64,000 nucleotides of DNA, from NCBI GenBank assembly GCA_963705495.1, contig CAVPJQ010000003.1:269990-333989 (forward strand), given 5' to 3'. Shown here piece by piece: positions 45,321 through 52,778 of the stretch. A model generated the notes under the pieces. It was not told where the DNA came from. It searched no databases and was given only the letters and a program-made list of their open reading frames with translations. The stretch is from DATBVX01 sp963705495 (GTDB lineage: Bacteria; Pseudomonadota; Gammaproteobacteria; Steroidobacterales; Steroidobacteraceae). How positions within the stretch are numbered: the stretch's first letter is position 1; the number at the start of each line of letters is the position of its first letter. A program made the translations under genes and the position numbers.

Positions 45321-46727
45321 ATGACCGTCCGCACCCGTTTCGCGCCCAGCCCCACCGGCATGCTGCACATCGGCGGCGTGCGCACCGCACTTTTCTGCTG
45401 GCTATATGCGCGTCGGAACCAGGGCACCTTCATCCTGCGCGTCGAGGACACCGATCGCGAGCGTTCGACGGACGAGGCCGTGCAAGTCATTCTGGACGGT
45501 ATGGACTGGCTCGGGCTCAAAGCCGACGAAGGTCCCTACTACCAAACGCGTCGCATGGACCGCTATCGCGAAGTCATCGAGCAACTGCTGCGTGAGGGCA
45601 AGGCGTATCGGTGCTACTGCACCAAGGAAGAACTCGAGGCGCTGCGGGCCGAGCAGATGGCGCGCAAGGAGAAGCCGCGCTATGACGGGCGCTGGCGCGA
45701 TCGCACCGACTCCCGTCCGGGCGTCGATCCGGTGATCCGCTTCAAGAATCCACTCGAGGGCGAGGTGATCGTCGACGACGTGATTCATGGGCGAGTGGTG
45801 TTCGACAATCGCGAGCTCGACGATCTCATCATCGCGCGGGCCGATGGCTCGCCCACCTATAACTTCTGTGTCGTCGTGGATGACATGGATATGAAAGTGA
45901 CCGATGTGATCCGTGGCGATGATCATCTCAACAACACGCCGCGCCAGATGAACATGCTCAGGGCGCTCGGCGCGACGCCGCCCGTGTATGCACACGTGCC
46001 GATGATCCTCGGGCCTGATGGTGCGAAGCTCTCGAAGCGACATGGCGCCGTGAGCGTGCTGCAGTATCGGGAGGAGGGGTATCTGCCGGAAGCCCTGCTC
46101 AACTATCTGGTGCGTCTCGGCTGGTCGCACGGCGATCAGGAAGTGTTCACGCTCGAGGAGATGGCGCAGCTCTTCGATATCAAGGACGTCAACAAGTCAG
46201 CCTCGGCCTTCAATCCGGAGAAACTCCTCTGGCTCAATCAACAGCATATGATGCGCGCGCCGCTGTACGACCTCGCACAGCGGCTCAAGTGGCAGCTCGA
46301 GCGGCTCGGCGTGCAGGCGAACGATCTCAAACAGCTTGAGGGCATCGTCGCTGCGCAACGGGAGCGCGCCAGGACGCTCAAGGAAATGGCGCAGGCGAGC
46401 GTGTTCTTCTTCCGCGAGTTCGAGCAGTACGACGAGAAGGCGGCGCGCAAGAATCTCACGGCCGAGAGCCGCCCATTGCTGGCGGCAGTGCGCGAGCGAC
46501 TCGCACAGCTCACGCCTTGGAGCGCACAAGGCGTGCACACCGCTCTTGAGGACATCTGTGCCAGCGTTGGTGTCGGGCTCGGCAAGGTGGCTCAGCCGCT
46601 GCGCGTCGCCGTTTCGGGTGGCGCTGTGTCGCCACCGATTGACGCGACGGTCGCATTGCTCGGTCAGGAGGCGACGCTCCAGCGCATCGATCGAGCGCTC
46701 GAGTACATCGCTCGTAACCCTCAGTAG
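45321..46727 (+). CDS. gltX: Glutamate--tRNA ligase
   Basis: An intact 468-residue class I synthetase. The HIGH-type motif is in RFAPSPTGMLHIGGVRTALF (residues 6-25) and the KMSKS-type motif is GAKLSKRHGAVS (about 234-245). Other landmarks are FILRVEDTDRERS, YRCYCTKEELEALR and DDLIIARADGSPTYNF. It charges tRNA-Glu in the cytoplasm. A tRNA-Glu gene lies 156 bases downstream, a linkage that suits the enzyme. ATG 45321 is the natural start, with no upstream extension. Confidence 0.96.
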   Translation: MTVRTRFAPSPTGMLHIGGVRTALFCWLYARRNQGTFILRVEDTDRERSTDEAVQVILDGMDWLGLKADEGPYYQTRRMDRYREVIEQLLREGKAYRCYCTKEELEALRAEQMARKEKPRYDGRWRDRTDSRPGVDPVIRFKNPLEGEVIVDDVIHGRVVFDNRELDDLIIARADGSPTYNFCVVVDDMDMKVTDVIRGDDHLNNTPRQMNMLRALGATPPVYAHVPMILGPDGAKLSKRHGAVSVLQYREEGYLPEALLNYLVRLGWSHGDQEVFTLEEMAQLFDIKDVNKSASAFNPEKLLWLNQQHMMRAPLYDLAQRLKWQLERLGVQANDLKQLEGIVAAQRERARTLKEMAQASVFFFREFEQYDEKAARKNLTAESRPLLAAVRERLAQLTPWSAQGVHTALEDICASVGVGLGKVAQPLRVAVSGGAVSPPIDATVALLGQEATLQRIDRALEYIARNPQ

Positions 46728-46739
46728 CGGCTGGAATTG

Positions 46740-46768
46740 TTGACACACCCGCGGGCGCTACGTAGAGT
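46740..46768 (+). promoter_or_regulatory. Sigma70-type promoter for the tRNA-Ala/tRNA-Glu pair
   Basis: TTGACA (46740-46745, consensus) and TAGAGT (46763-46768, four of six matches to TATAAT) are separated by exactly 17 bases. The following bases up to the tRNA (cgcgcccctcgc) form a GC-rich discriminator, typical of stringently controlled stable-RNA promoters. tRNA-Ala begins 15 bases after the -10 box. Confidence 0.75.
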
Positions 46769-46782
46769 CGCGCCCCTCGCGT

Positions 46783-46858
46783 GGGGCTGTAGCTCAGCTG
46801 GGAGAGCGCCTGAATGGCATTCAGGAGGTCGTCGGTTCGATCCCGATCAGCTCCACCA
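46783..46858 (+). tRNA. tRNA-Ala (GGC anticodon)
   Basis: A 76-base cloverleaf: acceptor GGGGCTG pairs with CAGCTCC (one G-T pair), the anticodon arm CCTGA-ATGGCAT-TCAGG puts GGC at positions 34-36, and the T arm has TTCGATC. Discriminator A and CCA are encoded. It lies 55 bases after gltX and 24 before tRNA-Glu, under the promoter at 46740. Confidence 0.97.
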
Positions 46859-46882
46859 ACTCCGCGCGACCGACAACTCGAC

Positions 46883-46958
46883 GTCCCCATCGTCTAGAGG
46901 CCCAGGACACCGCCCTTTCACGGCGGCAACGGGGGTTCGAATCCCCCTGGGGACGCCA
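46883..46958 (+). tRNA. tRNA-Glu (TTC anticodon)
   Basis: A 76-base cloverleaf: acceptor GTCCCCA pairs with TGGGGAC, the anticodon arm CCGCC-CTTTCAC-GGCGG gives TTC at positions 34-36, and the T arm GGGGG-TTCGAAT-CCCCC is perfect. Discriminator G and CCA are encoded. It is linked to gltX and probably co-transcribed with tRNA-Ala. Confidence 0.97.
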
Positions 46959-47017
46959 ACTAGGACAATTGGTTTGTGGGTCGCTGAAAGCGCGATCTGA
47001 ACGCACCTTCACAGCGA

Positions 47018-48347
47018 TTGGCATTGCGCGACACCAGACCGTCAATCAGCCACTTCAACCAGCGTCCGTGCTGGAGTGACACCGTCGCCGTCCCAGCTCT
47101 GGAGGCGGCGGCGATGCCGCAGCGTGCCGATGTCGTGGTCATCGGCGGCGGAATCACCGGCTTGTGTGCGGCGCGAGCTCTCGCCAAACGCGGTATCGAT
47201 GTGGTTCTGCTAGAGGCGCAAACGATCGGCTGGGGCGCGAGCACGCGAAACGCTGGCATGGTGCTGACCGGGCTCAAAGCTGGCGCCCGCGCTCTGCTCG
47301 ACCGTTTTGGCCAGAACCTGGCGAAGCAGCTCTTCAGAGCGTCGGTGGAATCTGTCGATTGCGTTGAGCAGCTGGTCGGCAACGAGCGGATCGACTGCGA
47401 CTTCCATCGTAGCGGTCACCTGGCGCTCGCGAGCAAACCGGCGCACTACGATGGTTTTGTGCGCGCGGCCGAGATTCTGTCGCGAGACTTCGGGCATGAG
47501 GTGCGGCCTGTGGCGCGCGCCGATCTCGCCCGCGAAATTGGCTCGGGGCTCTACTTCGGTGGCCTGGTGGATGAGGCCAGCGGTGGCATCAATCCGGCAA
47601 AGTACGTGACGGGACTGGCGCGTGCAGCACACGACGCAGGCGCAGCGCTTCACGAGCACACGCCGGTCGTTGCCATTCAACGCGTCGACGCTCGCTGGCG
47701 AGTGGCTGCGATGCACGGAGCACTCGAGGCGCAAGACATCCTGATCGCCACGAGTGGTTATACCGGCGCGATCACTCCGTCGTTGCAGCGGAAGGTCCTG
47801 GCGATCGGCTCGTACGTGATTGCGACCGAAACGCTGCCGGAATCATTGGCGCGGGAGTTGTGTCCGGGCGATCGCATGATGTACGACTCGCGACACTTCC
47901 TGCACTACTTTCGCCTGACGCCGGATCGCCGCATGCTCTTTGGCGGGCGTGCGCGTTTCGTGCCGGAATCGCCGTCCACGATCAACGAGAGTGCGGCTAT
48001 CCTTCGACAGGGAATGGTCGCCGTGTTTCCGCAATTGCGGGACGTACGCGTCGAGTACGCCTGGGGCGGTACGCTCGATTTCGCTTTCGACACCCTGCCT
48101 CACGCAGGGCAGATCGAGGGCTTGTACTACGCGCTCGGCTATGCCGGTCACGGCGTCGCGCTCGCAACGTATCTTGGTACGCGAATGGGGGAGACGCTCG
48201 GCACCGACGCGCGTCGACACCATCCCGTTCGCGCGTGTGCCTTTCCCCGGCGCACCTCTGGGGCTGCACTGGGGCAAGCGCGGCTTCCTGGGTCTTGCCG
48301 CCAGCCTGGTACAAATTCTTGGATTGGATCGCGTGAGGCTCGCATAA
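47018..48347 (+). CDS. FAD-dependent amine oxidase, gamma-glutamylputrescine oxidase-like (one frameshift near the end)
   Basis: About 443 residues of the D-amino-acid-oxidase (DAO) fold. After a leader similar to PuuB-type N-termini, the dinucleotide motif is VVVIGGGITGLCAARALAKRG (residues ~39-59), then EAQTIGWGASTRNAGMV and, at the end, DFAFDTLPHAGQIEG and LGYAGHGVALATYLG. The frame continues to 48391 but its last ~60 residues are out of register; a shift near 48210 gives DTIPFARVPFPGAPLGLHWG and a stop at 48345-48347, which fits the family better. It is followed 40 bases later by a polyamine-type ABC importer, which supports a polyamine or amine catabolic role. Confidence 0.78.
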
Positions 48348-48387
48348 TGACCCGGCATTCTAAGAACAACCGGGGGAGCGCATATCC

Positions 48388-49470
48388 ATGAGTAAGATGT
48401 GGCGTTGGTTATCGCTGGTCCTCGTCTCCTGTTGCCTCACTGTGTCCGCGTGCTCGAAATCGAAGGAGGGCGCGGGCACGGCCCCACCACCGCCGCCGAT
48501 GGAGCTCGCGGTCCTCGAGTGGGCGGGCTACGACGCCAAGGATTTCTGGATCGACTTCAGCAACAAGAACCCCACGGCGAAAGTGAGTTTCGAGATCGGC
48601 TCGTCCGACGCCGACGTTTACGGAAAGATGAAGGGCGGCGCCAAGGCCGACATCTTCCACGCGTACACCGGTTGGTTGCAGTTCTACGTGGACGAGGGCC
48701 TGGTCGAGGAGATCGACGTCTCCAAGCTCTCCAACTGGAGCAAGGTGCCGGAGAATTTCCGGGTCATCGGGCAAATCAACGGCAAGCAATATTTCGTCCC
48801 CTGGGATTGGGGCTTCACCTCCATTCTTTATCGAACGGACAAGGTGAAAAAGAAGATTGATTCGTGGGCGGCGCTGCTCGATCCCGCCTTCAAGGGACAC
48901 ATTTCTACCTGGGATGACGGTCCGGGCATGGTGACGGTCTCTTCGTATATTCACGGCTACGACGAAACGAACATCAGCCCCGAGCAGCTGACCGCGATCA
49001 AGGCGGAGTGGATCAAGCAGCGCCCGCTGAACATCTTCTACTGGGCGGGCGAGCCGGAGTTGATCGACGGCATGGCTAACGGTGACGTGTGGGTGGCGTA
49101 CGCCTGGCAAGGTGCTTACGCAACGCTCCTCGGCAAGGGCGTGCCGGTCGCCTACGCCGATCCGAAAGAAGGCCGCAACTCCTGGGTCGGCGTGTACGGC
49201 ATTCGCAAGGGCACACCGAATCTCGAGCTGGCACTCAAGTTCTTGGACGACAAGCTTGCCAATGCCACGTCGGAGAACGTCGTGAATCAGTTCTACTACG
49301 GCTCTTCGAATCAGGAAGTGATGAGCGCGATCACCGACGAGACGCTCAAGCAGGCTTTTTCGGTCGGTGATCCGACGATCCTGCAACGGACCAACTTCAC
49401 GCCGAACCTGACCGCCAAGCAGCGCGACGACTGGACCGCGATGTGGACGGAAGTGAAAGCCGCGCGTTGA
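48388..49470 (+). CDS. potD: Polyamine-type ABC transporter substrate-binding lipoprotein
   Basis: A 360-residue periplasmic binding protein. The signal peptide ends in LTVSAC, a lipobox, followed by a proline-rich linker. The mature domain resembles PotD/PotF-type proteins: LEWAGYDAKDFWIDF near the start, KADIFHAYTGWLQFYVD, QYFVPWDWGFTSILYRTD and GMANGDVWVAYAWQGAY. It should capture spermidine, putrescine or a related amine and hand it to the two permeases that follow. The TGA stop overlaps the permease start. Ligand identity is inferred. Confidence 0.85.
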   Translation: MSKMWRWLSLVLVSCCLTVSACSKSKEGAGTAPPPPPMELAVLEWAGYDAKDFWIDFSNKNPTAKVSFEIGSSDADVYGKMKGGAKADIFHAYTGWLQFYVDEGLVEEIDVSKLSNWSKVPENFRVIGQINGKQYFVPWDWGFTSILYRTDKVKKKIDSWAALLDPAFKGHISTWDDGPGMVTVSSYIHGYDETNISPEQLTAIKAEWIKQRPLNIFYWAGEPELIDGMANGDVWVAYAWQGAYATLLGKGVPVAYADPKEGRNSWVGVYGIRKGTPNLELALKFLDDKLANATSENVVNQFYYGSSNQEVMSAITDETLKQAFSVGDPTILQRTNFTPNLTAKQRDDWTAMWTEVKAAR

Positions 49471-50348
49471 GACTCCCACGGGAGCGCGGCCCACTCGGGC
49501 GGCGCGCGGCATTCTGGGCGCTCTACATCCCGCCAGTCGCATGGGTGGGCCTGTTCTTCCTGGTGCCGATCGTCCTGATGTTCGCGCTCAGCTTCCGCGC
49601 GGACATGCAGGGCGATCTGCTCGGCCTCTGGTCGCCGACCACCGCTCAGTACCAAGCGCTCTTCCAGGTGAGCAGCTACTGGCGGCTGCTCGCGATTTCG
49701 ATTGCCATGGCGTTTTGGGTGGCGCTGTTCGCGGTCACCATGGCCTATCCGGTCGCCTATTTTCTGGTCTTTCGCGCCGGGCGCGCCGCGGGCTTCTGTC
49801 TTGTCCTGCTGCTCATTCCGTTCTGGACCAGCTTTCTGCTTCGCGTCATGAGCTGGAAGTTCTTACTGGGGTCGGAAGGCGCGATCAATTCCTTGCTCGC
49901 CTACCTCGGGCTCATCACGGAGCCCTTGAGTGGCATGCTTTACAGCCGCGGCACGGTCATCGTCACGCTGATCTACGTCTGGATTCCTTTCGCCGCGTTG
50001 CCGATCGCGGCGGGCCTGCAGCGCATCGAGCGCGAACTGCTCGAGTCGGCTGCGGATCTCGGCGCGCCGCCGTGGCGTAGCTTCTGGGCCATCACGTTCC
50101 CGCTGAGCCTGCCCGGCGTACTCGCTGCGTTTTTCATGGTGTTCATTCCGACGGTGGGTGAGTACGTCACGCCGCTTCTGATCGGGGGCAGTAGCGGCAG
50201 CATGTACGGCAACATCATCCAGGACTTCTTCACCAAGGCGGCAAACTGGCCACGGGGAGCGGCGCTCTCCATGATCATGCTCGCCGTGTCGCTGGCGCTG
50301 GTATTTCTCGCGGCGCGGTTCGTCAACGTGCGGCGGCTTCTCCAATGA
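49443..50348 (+). CDS. potB: Polyamine-type ABC transporter permease
   Basis: About 293-301 residues with six membrane helices. The start may be GTG 49443 or the TTG at 49467 that overlaps the potD stop (TTGA); the latter is the usual coupled arrangement. The ABC permease EAA-loop is LLESAADLGAPPWRSFWAITFPLSLPG split across ~residues 195-222, docking the ATPase. The opening YIPPVAWVGLFFLVPIVLM and FIPTVGEYVTPLLIGG near the C-terminus are PotB/PotH-like. The frame is intact. Its stop overlaps the potC start (ATGA). Confidence 0.88.
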   Translation: MDGSESRALRLPRERGPLGRRAAFWALYIPPVAWVGLFFLVPIVLMFALSFRADMQGDLLGLWSPTTAQYQALFQVSSYWRLLAISIAMAFWVALFAVTMAYPVAYFLVFRAGRAAGFCLVLLLIPFWTSFLLRVMSWKFLLGSEGAINSLLAYLGLITEPLSGMLYSRGTVIVTLIYVWIPFAALPIAAGLQRIERELLESAADLGAPPWRSFWAITFPLSLPGVLAAFFMVFIPTVGEYVTPLLIGGSSGSMYGNIIQDFFTKAANWPRGAALSMIMLAVSLALVFLAARFVNVRRLLQ

Positions 50349-51166
50349 GCGCGGCGGCGCTCCAGGCATTGCCACGCCCGCGACTCCTCGGCATCTATTT
50401 CGCGGCTCTGATCGTGCTGCTCTATCTGCCGATCGCTGTGCTGTTTCTGTTCTCGTTCAATGCCGGAACCAGTCTGTCCTTTCCGCTCCAGGGTCTGACG
50501 ACGCGCTGGTACGAGCGCCTGTGGGATTCGCCGGAAGTTCTGCGGGCGGCGCGTAATAGTCTGTTCGTAGCCGCGGTGAGCGGCACCGGGGCAACGATGC
50601 TCGGTACGGCGGTCGCGCTGCTGCTCACGCGATTTCGCTTTCGTGGCGAGGTCTTCTTGTTCGCGCTGGCGATGCTGCCGCTGGTTGTACCCGTAATCGT
50701 GCTGGCGGTGGCGTTGCTCGTGCTCTTCCTGGCCGCCGGCATCGATCGCTCATTGTGGACCGTCGCCATCGGCCACACGGTCGTGGCACTGCCCTTCGTC
50801 GTGCTGATCATCGCGGCGCGCCTCGCCGGATTCGACGCGAGCCTCGAGGAAGCAGCGATGGATCTCGGCGCGCCGTACCGGCGTGTGGTTGGCAGGATCA
50901 TCCTGCCGCTCATTGCGCCTGCAGCAATCTCCTCGTGGCTCGTTGCATTTACCGTTTCGCTGGATGAATTCGCGCTGGCGTTGTTCCTCGCCGGCAACCA
51001 ACCGACATTTCCGGTGTACCTCTTCAGTCAACTACGCTTTGCGAGTCGCTTGCCGGTGATGATCGCGCTGGCCGTGCTCCTGATGACGGGCACGCTCCTT
51101 CTGGTGCTGCTGGCCGAGTGGATCCGCAGACGCGGTCGTCCCGAGGGCCAGGGGACCGGTCGGTAG
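50345..51166 (+). CDS. potC: Polyamine-type ABC transporter permease
   Basis: A 273-residue membrane protein, the second permease of the pair. The EAA-loop is LEEAAMDLGAPYRRVVGRIILPL, with the PotC/PotI-like FTVSLDEFALALFLAG after it. The opening LLGIYFAALIVLLYLPIAVLF is the first helix. It overlaps potB by four bases. No ATPase gene follows: 51167-51317 is non-coding and the XrtA genes begin. The importer therefore depends on an ATPase encoded outside this window. The frame is intact. Confidence 0.88.
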   Translation: MSAAALQALPRPRLLGIYFAALIVLLYLPIAVLFLFSFNAGTSLSFPLQGLTTRWYERLWDSPEVLRAARNSLFVAAVSGTGATMLGTAVALLLTRFRFRGEVFLFALAMLPLVVPVIVLAVALLVLFLAAGIDRSLWTVAIGHTVVALPFVVLIIAARLAGFDASLEEAAMDLGAPYRRVVGRIILPLIAPAAISSWLVAFTVSLDEFALALFLAGNQPTFPVYLFSQLRFASRLPVMIALAVLLMTGTLLLVLLAEWIRRRGRPEGQGTGR

Positions 51167-51298
51167 CGGTCGACGGCACATAGCCGCGGGAATCAGCGAC
51201 TTGGGGGGGTACGACGGCCCAAACGGGTATGTGAGAGTCCTTGCGCAGCGAAATTTCCAAGAACCTGAGTGTCGTAACCCTCTGATGGTTGGGCCTTT

Positions 51299-51312
51299 GT
51301 GAAGCCCTTCAC
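51299..51312. promoter_or_regulatory. Inverted repeat in front of the XrtA-locus sugar transferase
   Basis: GTGAAG-CC-CTTCAC, perfect 6-bp arms, lies 6 bases before GTG 51318 and 60 before GTG 51372. If translation starts at 51372 it would be in the leader or promoter of the XrtA operon, where an operator is plausible. No sigma54 -24/-12 element was recognised nearby. Confidence 0.3.
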
Positions 51313-51317
51313 GCGGG

Positions 51318-52766
51318 GTGCCACCCACCTCCACTACACTGCCGGCCGTCTCCATAGAGCGACAAAACCGCGTGCGGATCTTTCGTTTTCACGTAGCCCT
51401 GCCGATCGTTGCGCTGGCCGTGGTTGAGGCGCTGGCGTTTCTATTGGTGCCCTACCTCGCAGCCCCACTGCGCTTTGGCGAGAGCATCTCCGACATTGAG
51501 GCCGAACTCGGCCCGCTGGAGCCGTTTGCCCTGGTGTCGGCGGGGGTCATGCTGACGTGCATGGTTGCGACCGGGCTCTACAGCACCAGATTGCGGGCCA
51601 ACTACATCGGCGTGCTGGTCCGGATTGCCGCCAGCGTACTTGCCACGGGCGTGATCATGGTGCTGGTCTACTATGTCGCCCCGAAATTTGACTACGGCGG
51701 CACGCTGACACTGATCACGGGCTCGCTGGTATTCGTCGCGGCCGCACTGATTCGCCTCCTGTTCTCTTCGTTCGTCGACGAGAACATCTTCAAGCGCCGG
51801 GTGCTGGTCTACGGCTGCGGTCGCCAGGCTTCGAGTATCGCGCAACTGCGCCGCCGTTCTGATCAGCGCGGCTTTGTCATCGTCGGCTATCTCGCCGCGC
51901 CCGGCGATCGCGTCCTGGTGCCGCCGGAGCGCGTGCTCGCCGCCGAAGGCAGTCTGCTTCAGTTCGCGCGCCGGCATACGCTCGATGAGATCGTGGTCGC
52001 GATGGACGATCGGCGGCGCGCGTTCCCTGTGCAGGAGCTCCTCCAGTGTCGCTTGAGTGGCATCGACGTGATCGATGTGGTGAGTTTTCTCGAACGCGAG
52101 ACCGGTCGCGTGCGCCTCGACGTTCTGAATCCGAGCTGGATGATTTTCTCCGATGGTTTTCGTCGTGACCCGTTACGCCTGTTTTCCGAGCGAGCATTCG
52201 ATGTGGTCGCGAGCCTGGGACTGCTGCTGCTCACCTGGCCGGTCATGCTGACTGCCGCGCTCCTGATCAAGATCGAAGGCGGCCTGTCTGCGTCGATACT
52301 ATATAAGCAGGCACGCGTCGGTCTGGAAGAGCGTGAGTTCCAGGTGCTGAAGTTCCGCAGCATGCATCCCGATGCGGAACTGGATGGCCAGGCCCGCTGG
52401 GCGGACAAGAACGATGCCCGCATCACCTGGGTCGGCGCTGTTCTTCGTAAGTTGCGCATCGATGAACTGCCACAGATCATCAACGTGCTCAGGGGCGACA
52501 TGAGTTTCGTCGGACCGCGTCCGGAGCGACCGGAGTTTGTCGCTGCGCTGAACGAAAAGATTCCCTACTACCGCGAGCGACATTGCGTGAAGCCAGGCAT
52601 CACCGGGTGGGCACAGCTCTGTTATCCGTACGGATCATCCGAACACGATGCGCTCGAGAAGCTGCAGTACGACCTGTACTACGTAAAGAATCACAGTCTG
52701 ATCTTCGACATCGTGATTCTGTTGCAGACCGCCGAAGTGGTGCTGTGGCGCAAGGGCGGACGTTGA
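51318..52766 (+). CDS. XrtA-system polyprenyl glycosylphosphotransferase (EpsB-type sugar transferase)
   Basis: Up to 482 residues. The family usually begins just before RIFRFHVALP, so GTG 51372 (464 residues) is as likely a start as GTG 51318. Four or so N-terminal helices are followed by a nucleotide-binding-like domain (VLVYGCGRQASSIAQL), then the WcaJ-type catalytic end: KQARVGLEEREFQVLKFRSM, RKLRIDELPQIINVLRGDMS, FVGPRPERPEF and KPGITGWAQ. It starts glycan assembly on undecaprenyl phosphate. Its place before prsK identifies it as the transferase of the PEP-CTERM/exosortase polysaccharide locus. It is a second initiating enzyme besides that at 7136. Confidence 0.9.
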   Translation: MPPTSTTLPAVSIERQNRVRIFRFHVALPIVALAVVEALAFLLVPYLAAPLRFGESISDIEAELGPLEPFALVSAGVMLTCMVATGLYSTRLRANYIGVLVRIAASVLATGVIMVLVYYVAPKFDYGGTLTLITGSLVFVAAALIRLLFSSFVDENIFKRRVLVYGCGRQASSIAQLRRRSDQRGFVIVGYLAAPGDRVLVPPERVLAAEGSLLQFARRHTLDEIVVAMDDRRRAFPVQELLQCRLSGIDVIDVVSFLERETGRVRLDVLNPSWMIFSDGFRRDPLRLFSERAFDVVASLGLLLLTWPVMLTAALLIKIEGGLSASILYKQARVGLEEREFQVLKFRSMHPDAELDGQARWADKNDARITWVGAVLRKLRIDELPQIINVLRGDMSFVGPRPERPEFVAALNEKIPYYRERHCVKPGITGWAQLCYPYGSSEHDALEKLQYDLYYVKNHSLIFDIVILLQTAEVVLWRKGGR

Positions 52767-52778
52767 CAGGGGCCGTGC

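Noticed and set aside
48348..48391. The longer C-terminus of the amine oxidase in the original frame
   Set aside because: The last ~60 residues in that frame are Arg/Pro-rich and unlike the family; the shifted frame gives the expected conserved end and stops before potD.
51203..51209. A run of seven G residues upstream of the XrtA sugar transferase as a phase-variation tract
   Set aside because: Seven G is short for slippage, it is intergenic without a clear promoter overlap, and GC-rich genomes have such runs by chance.
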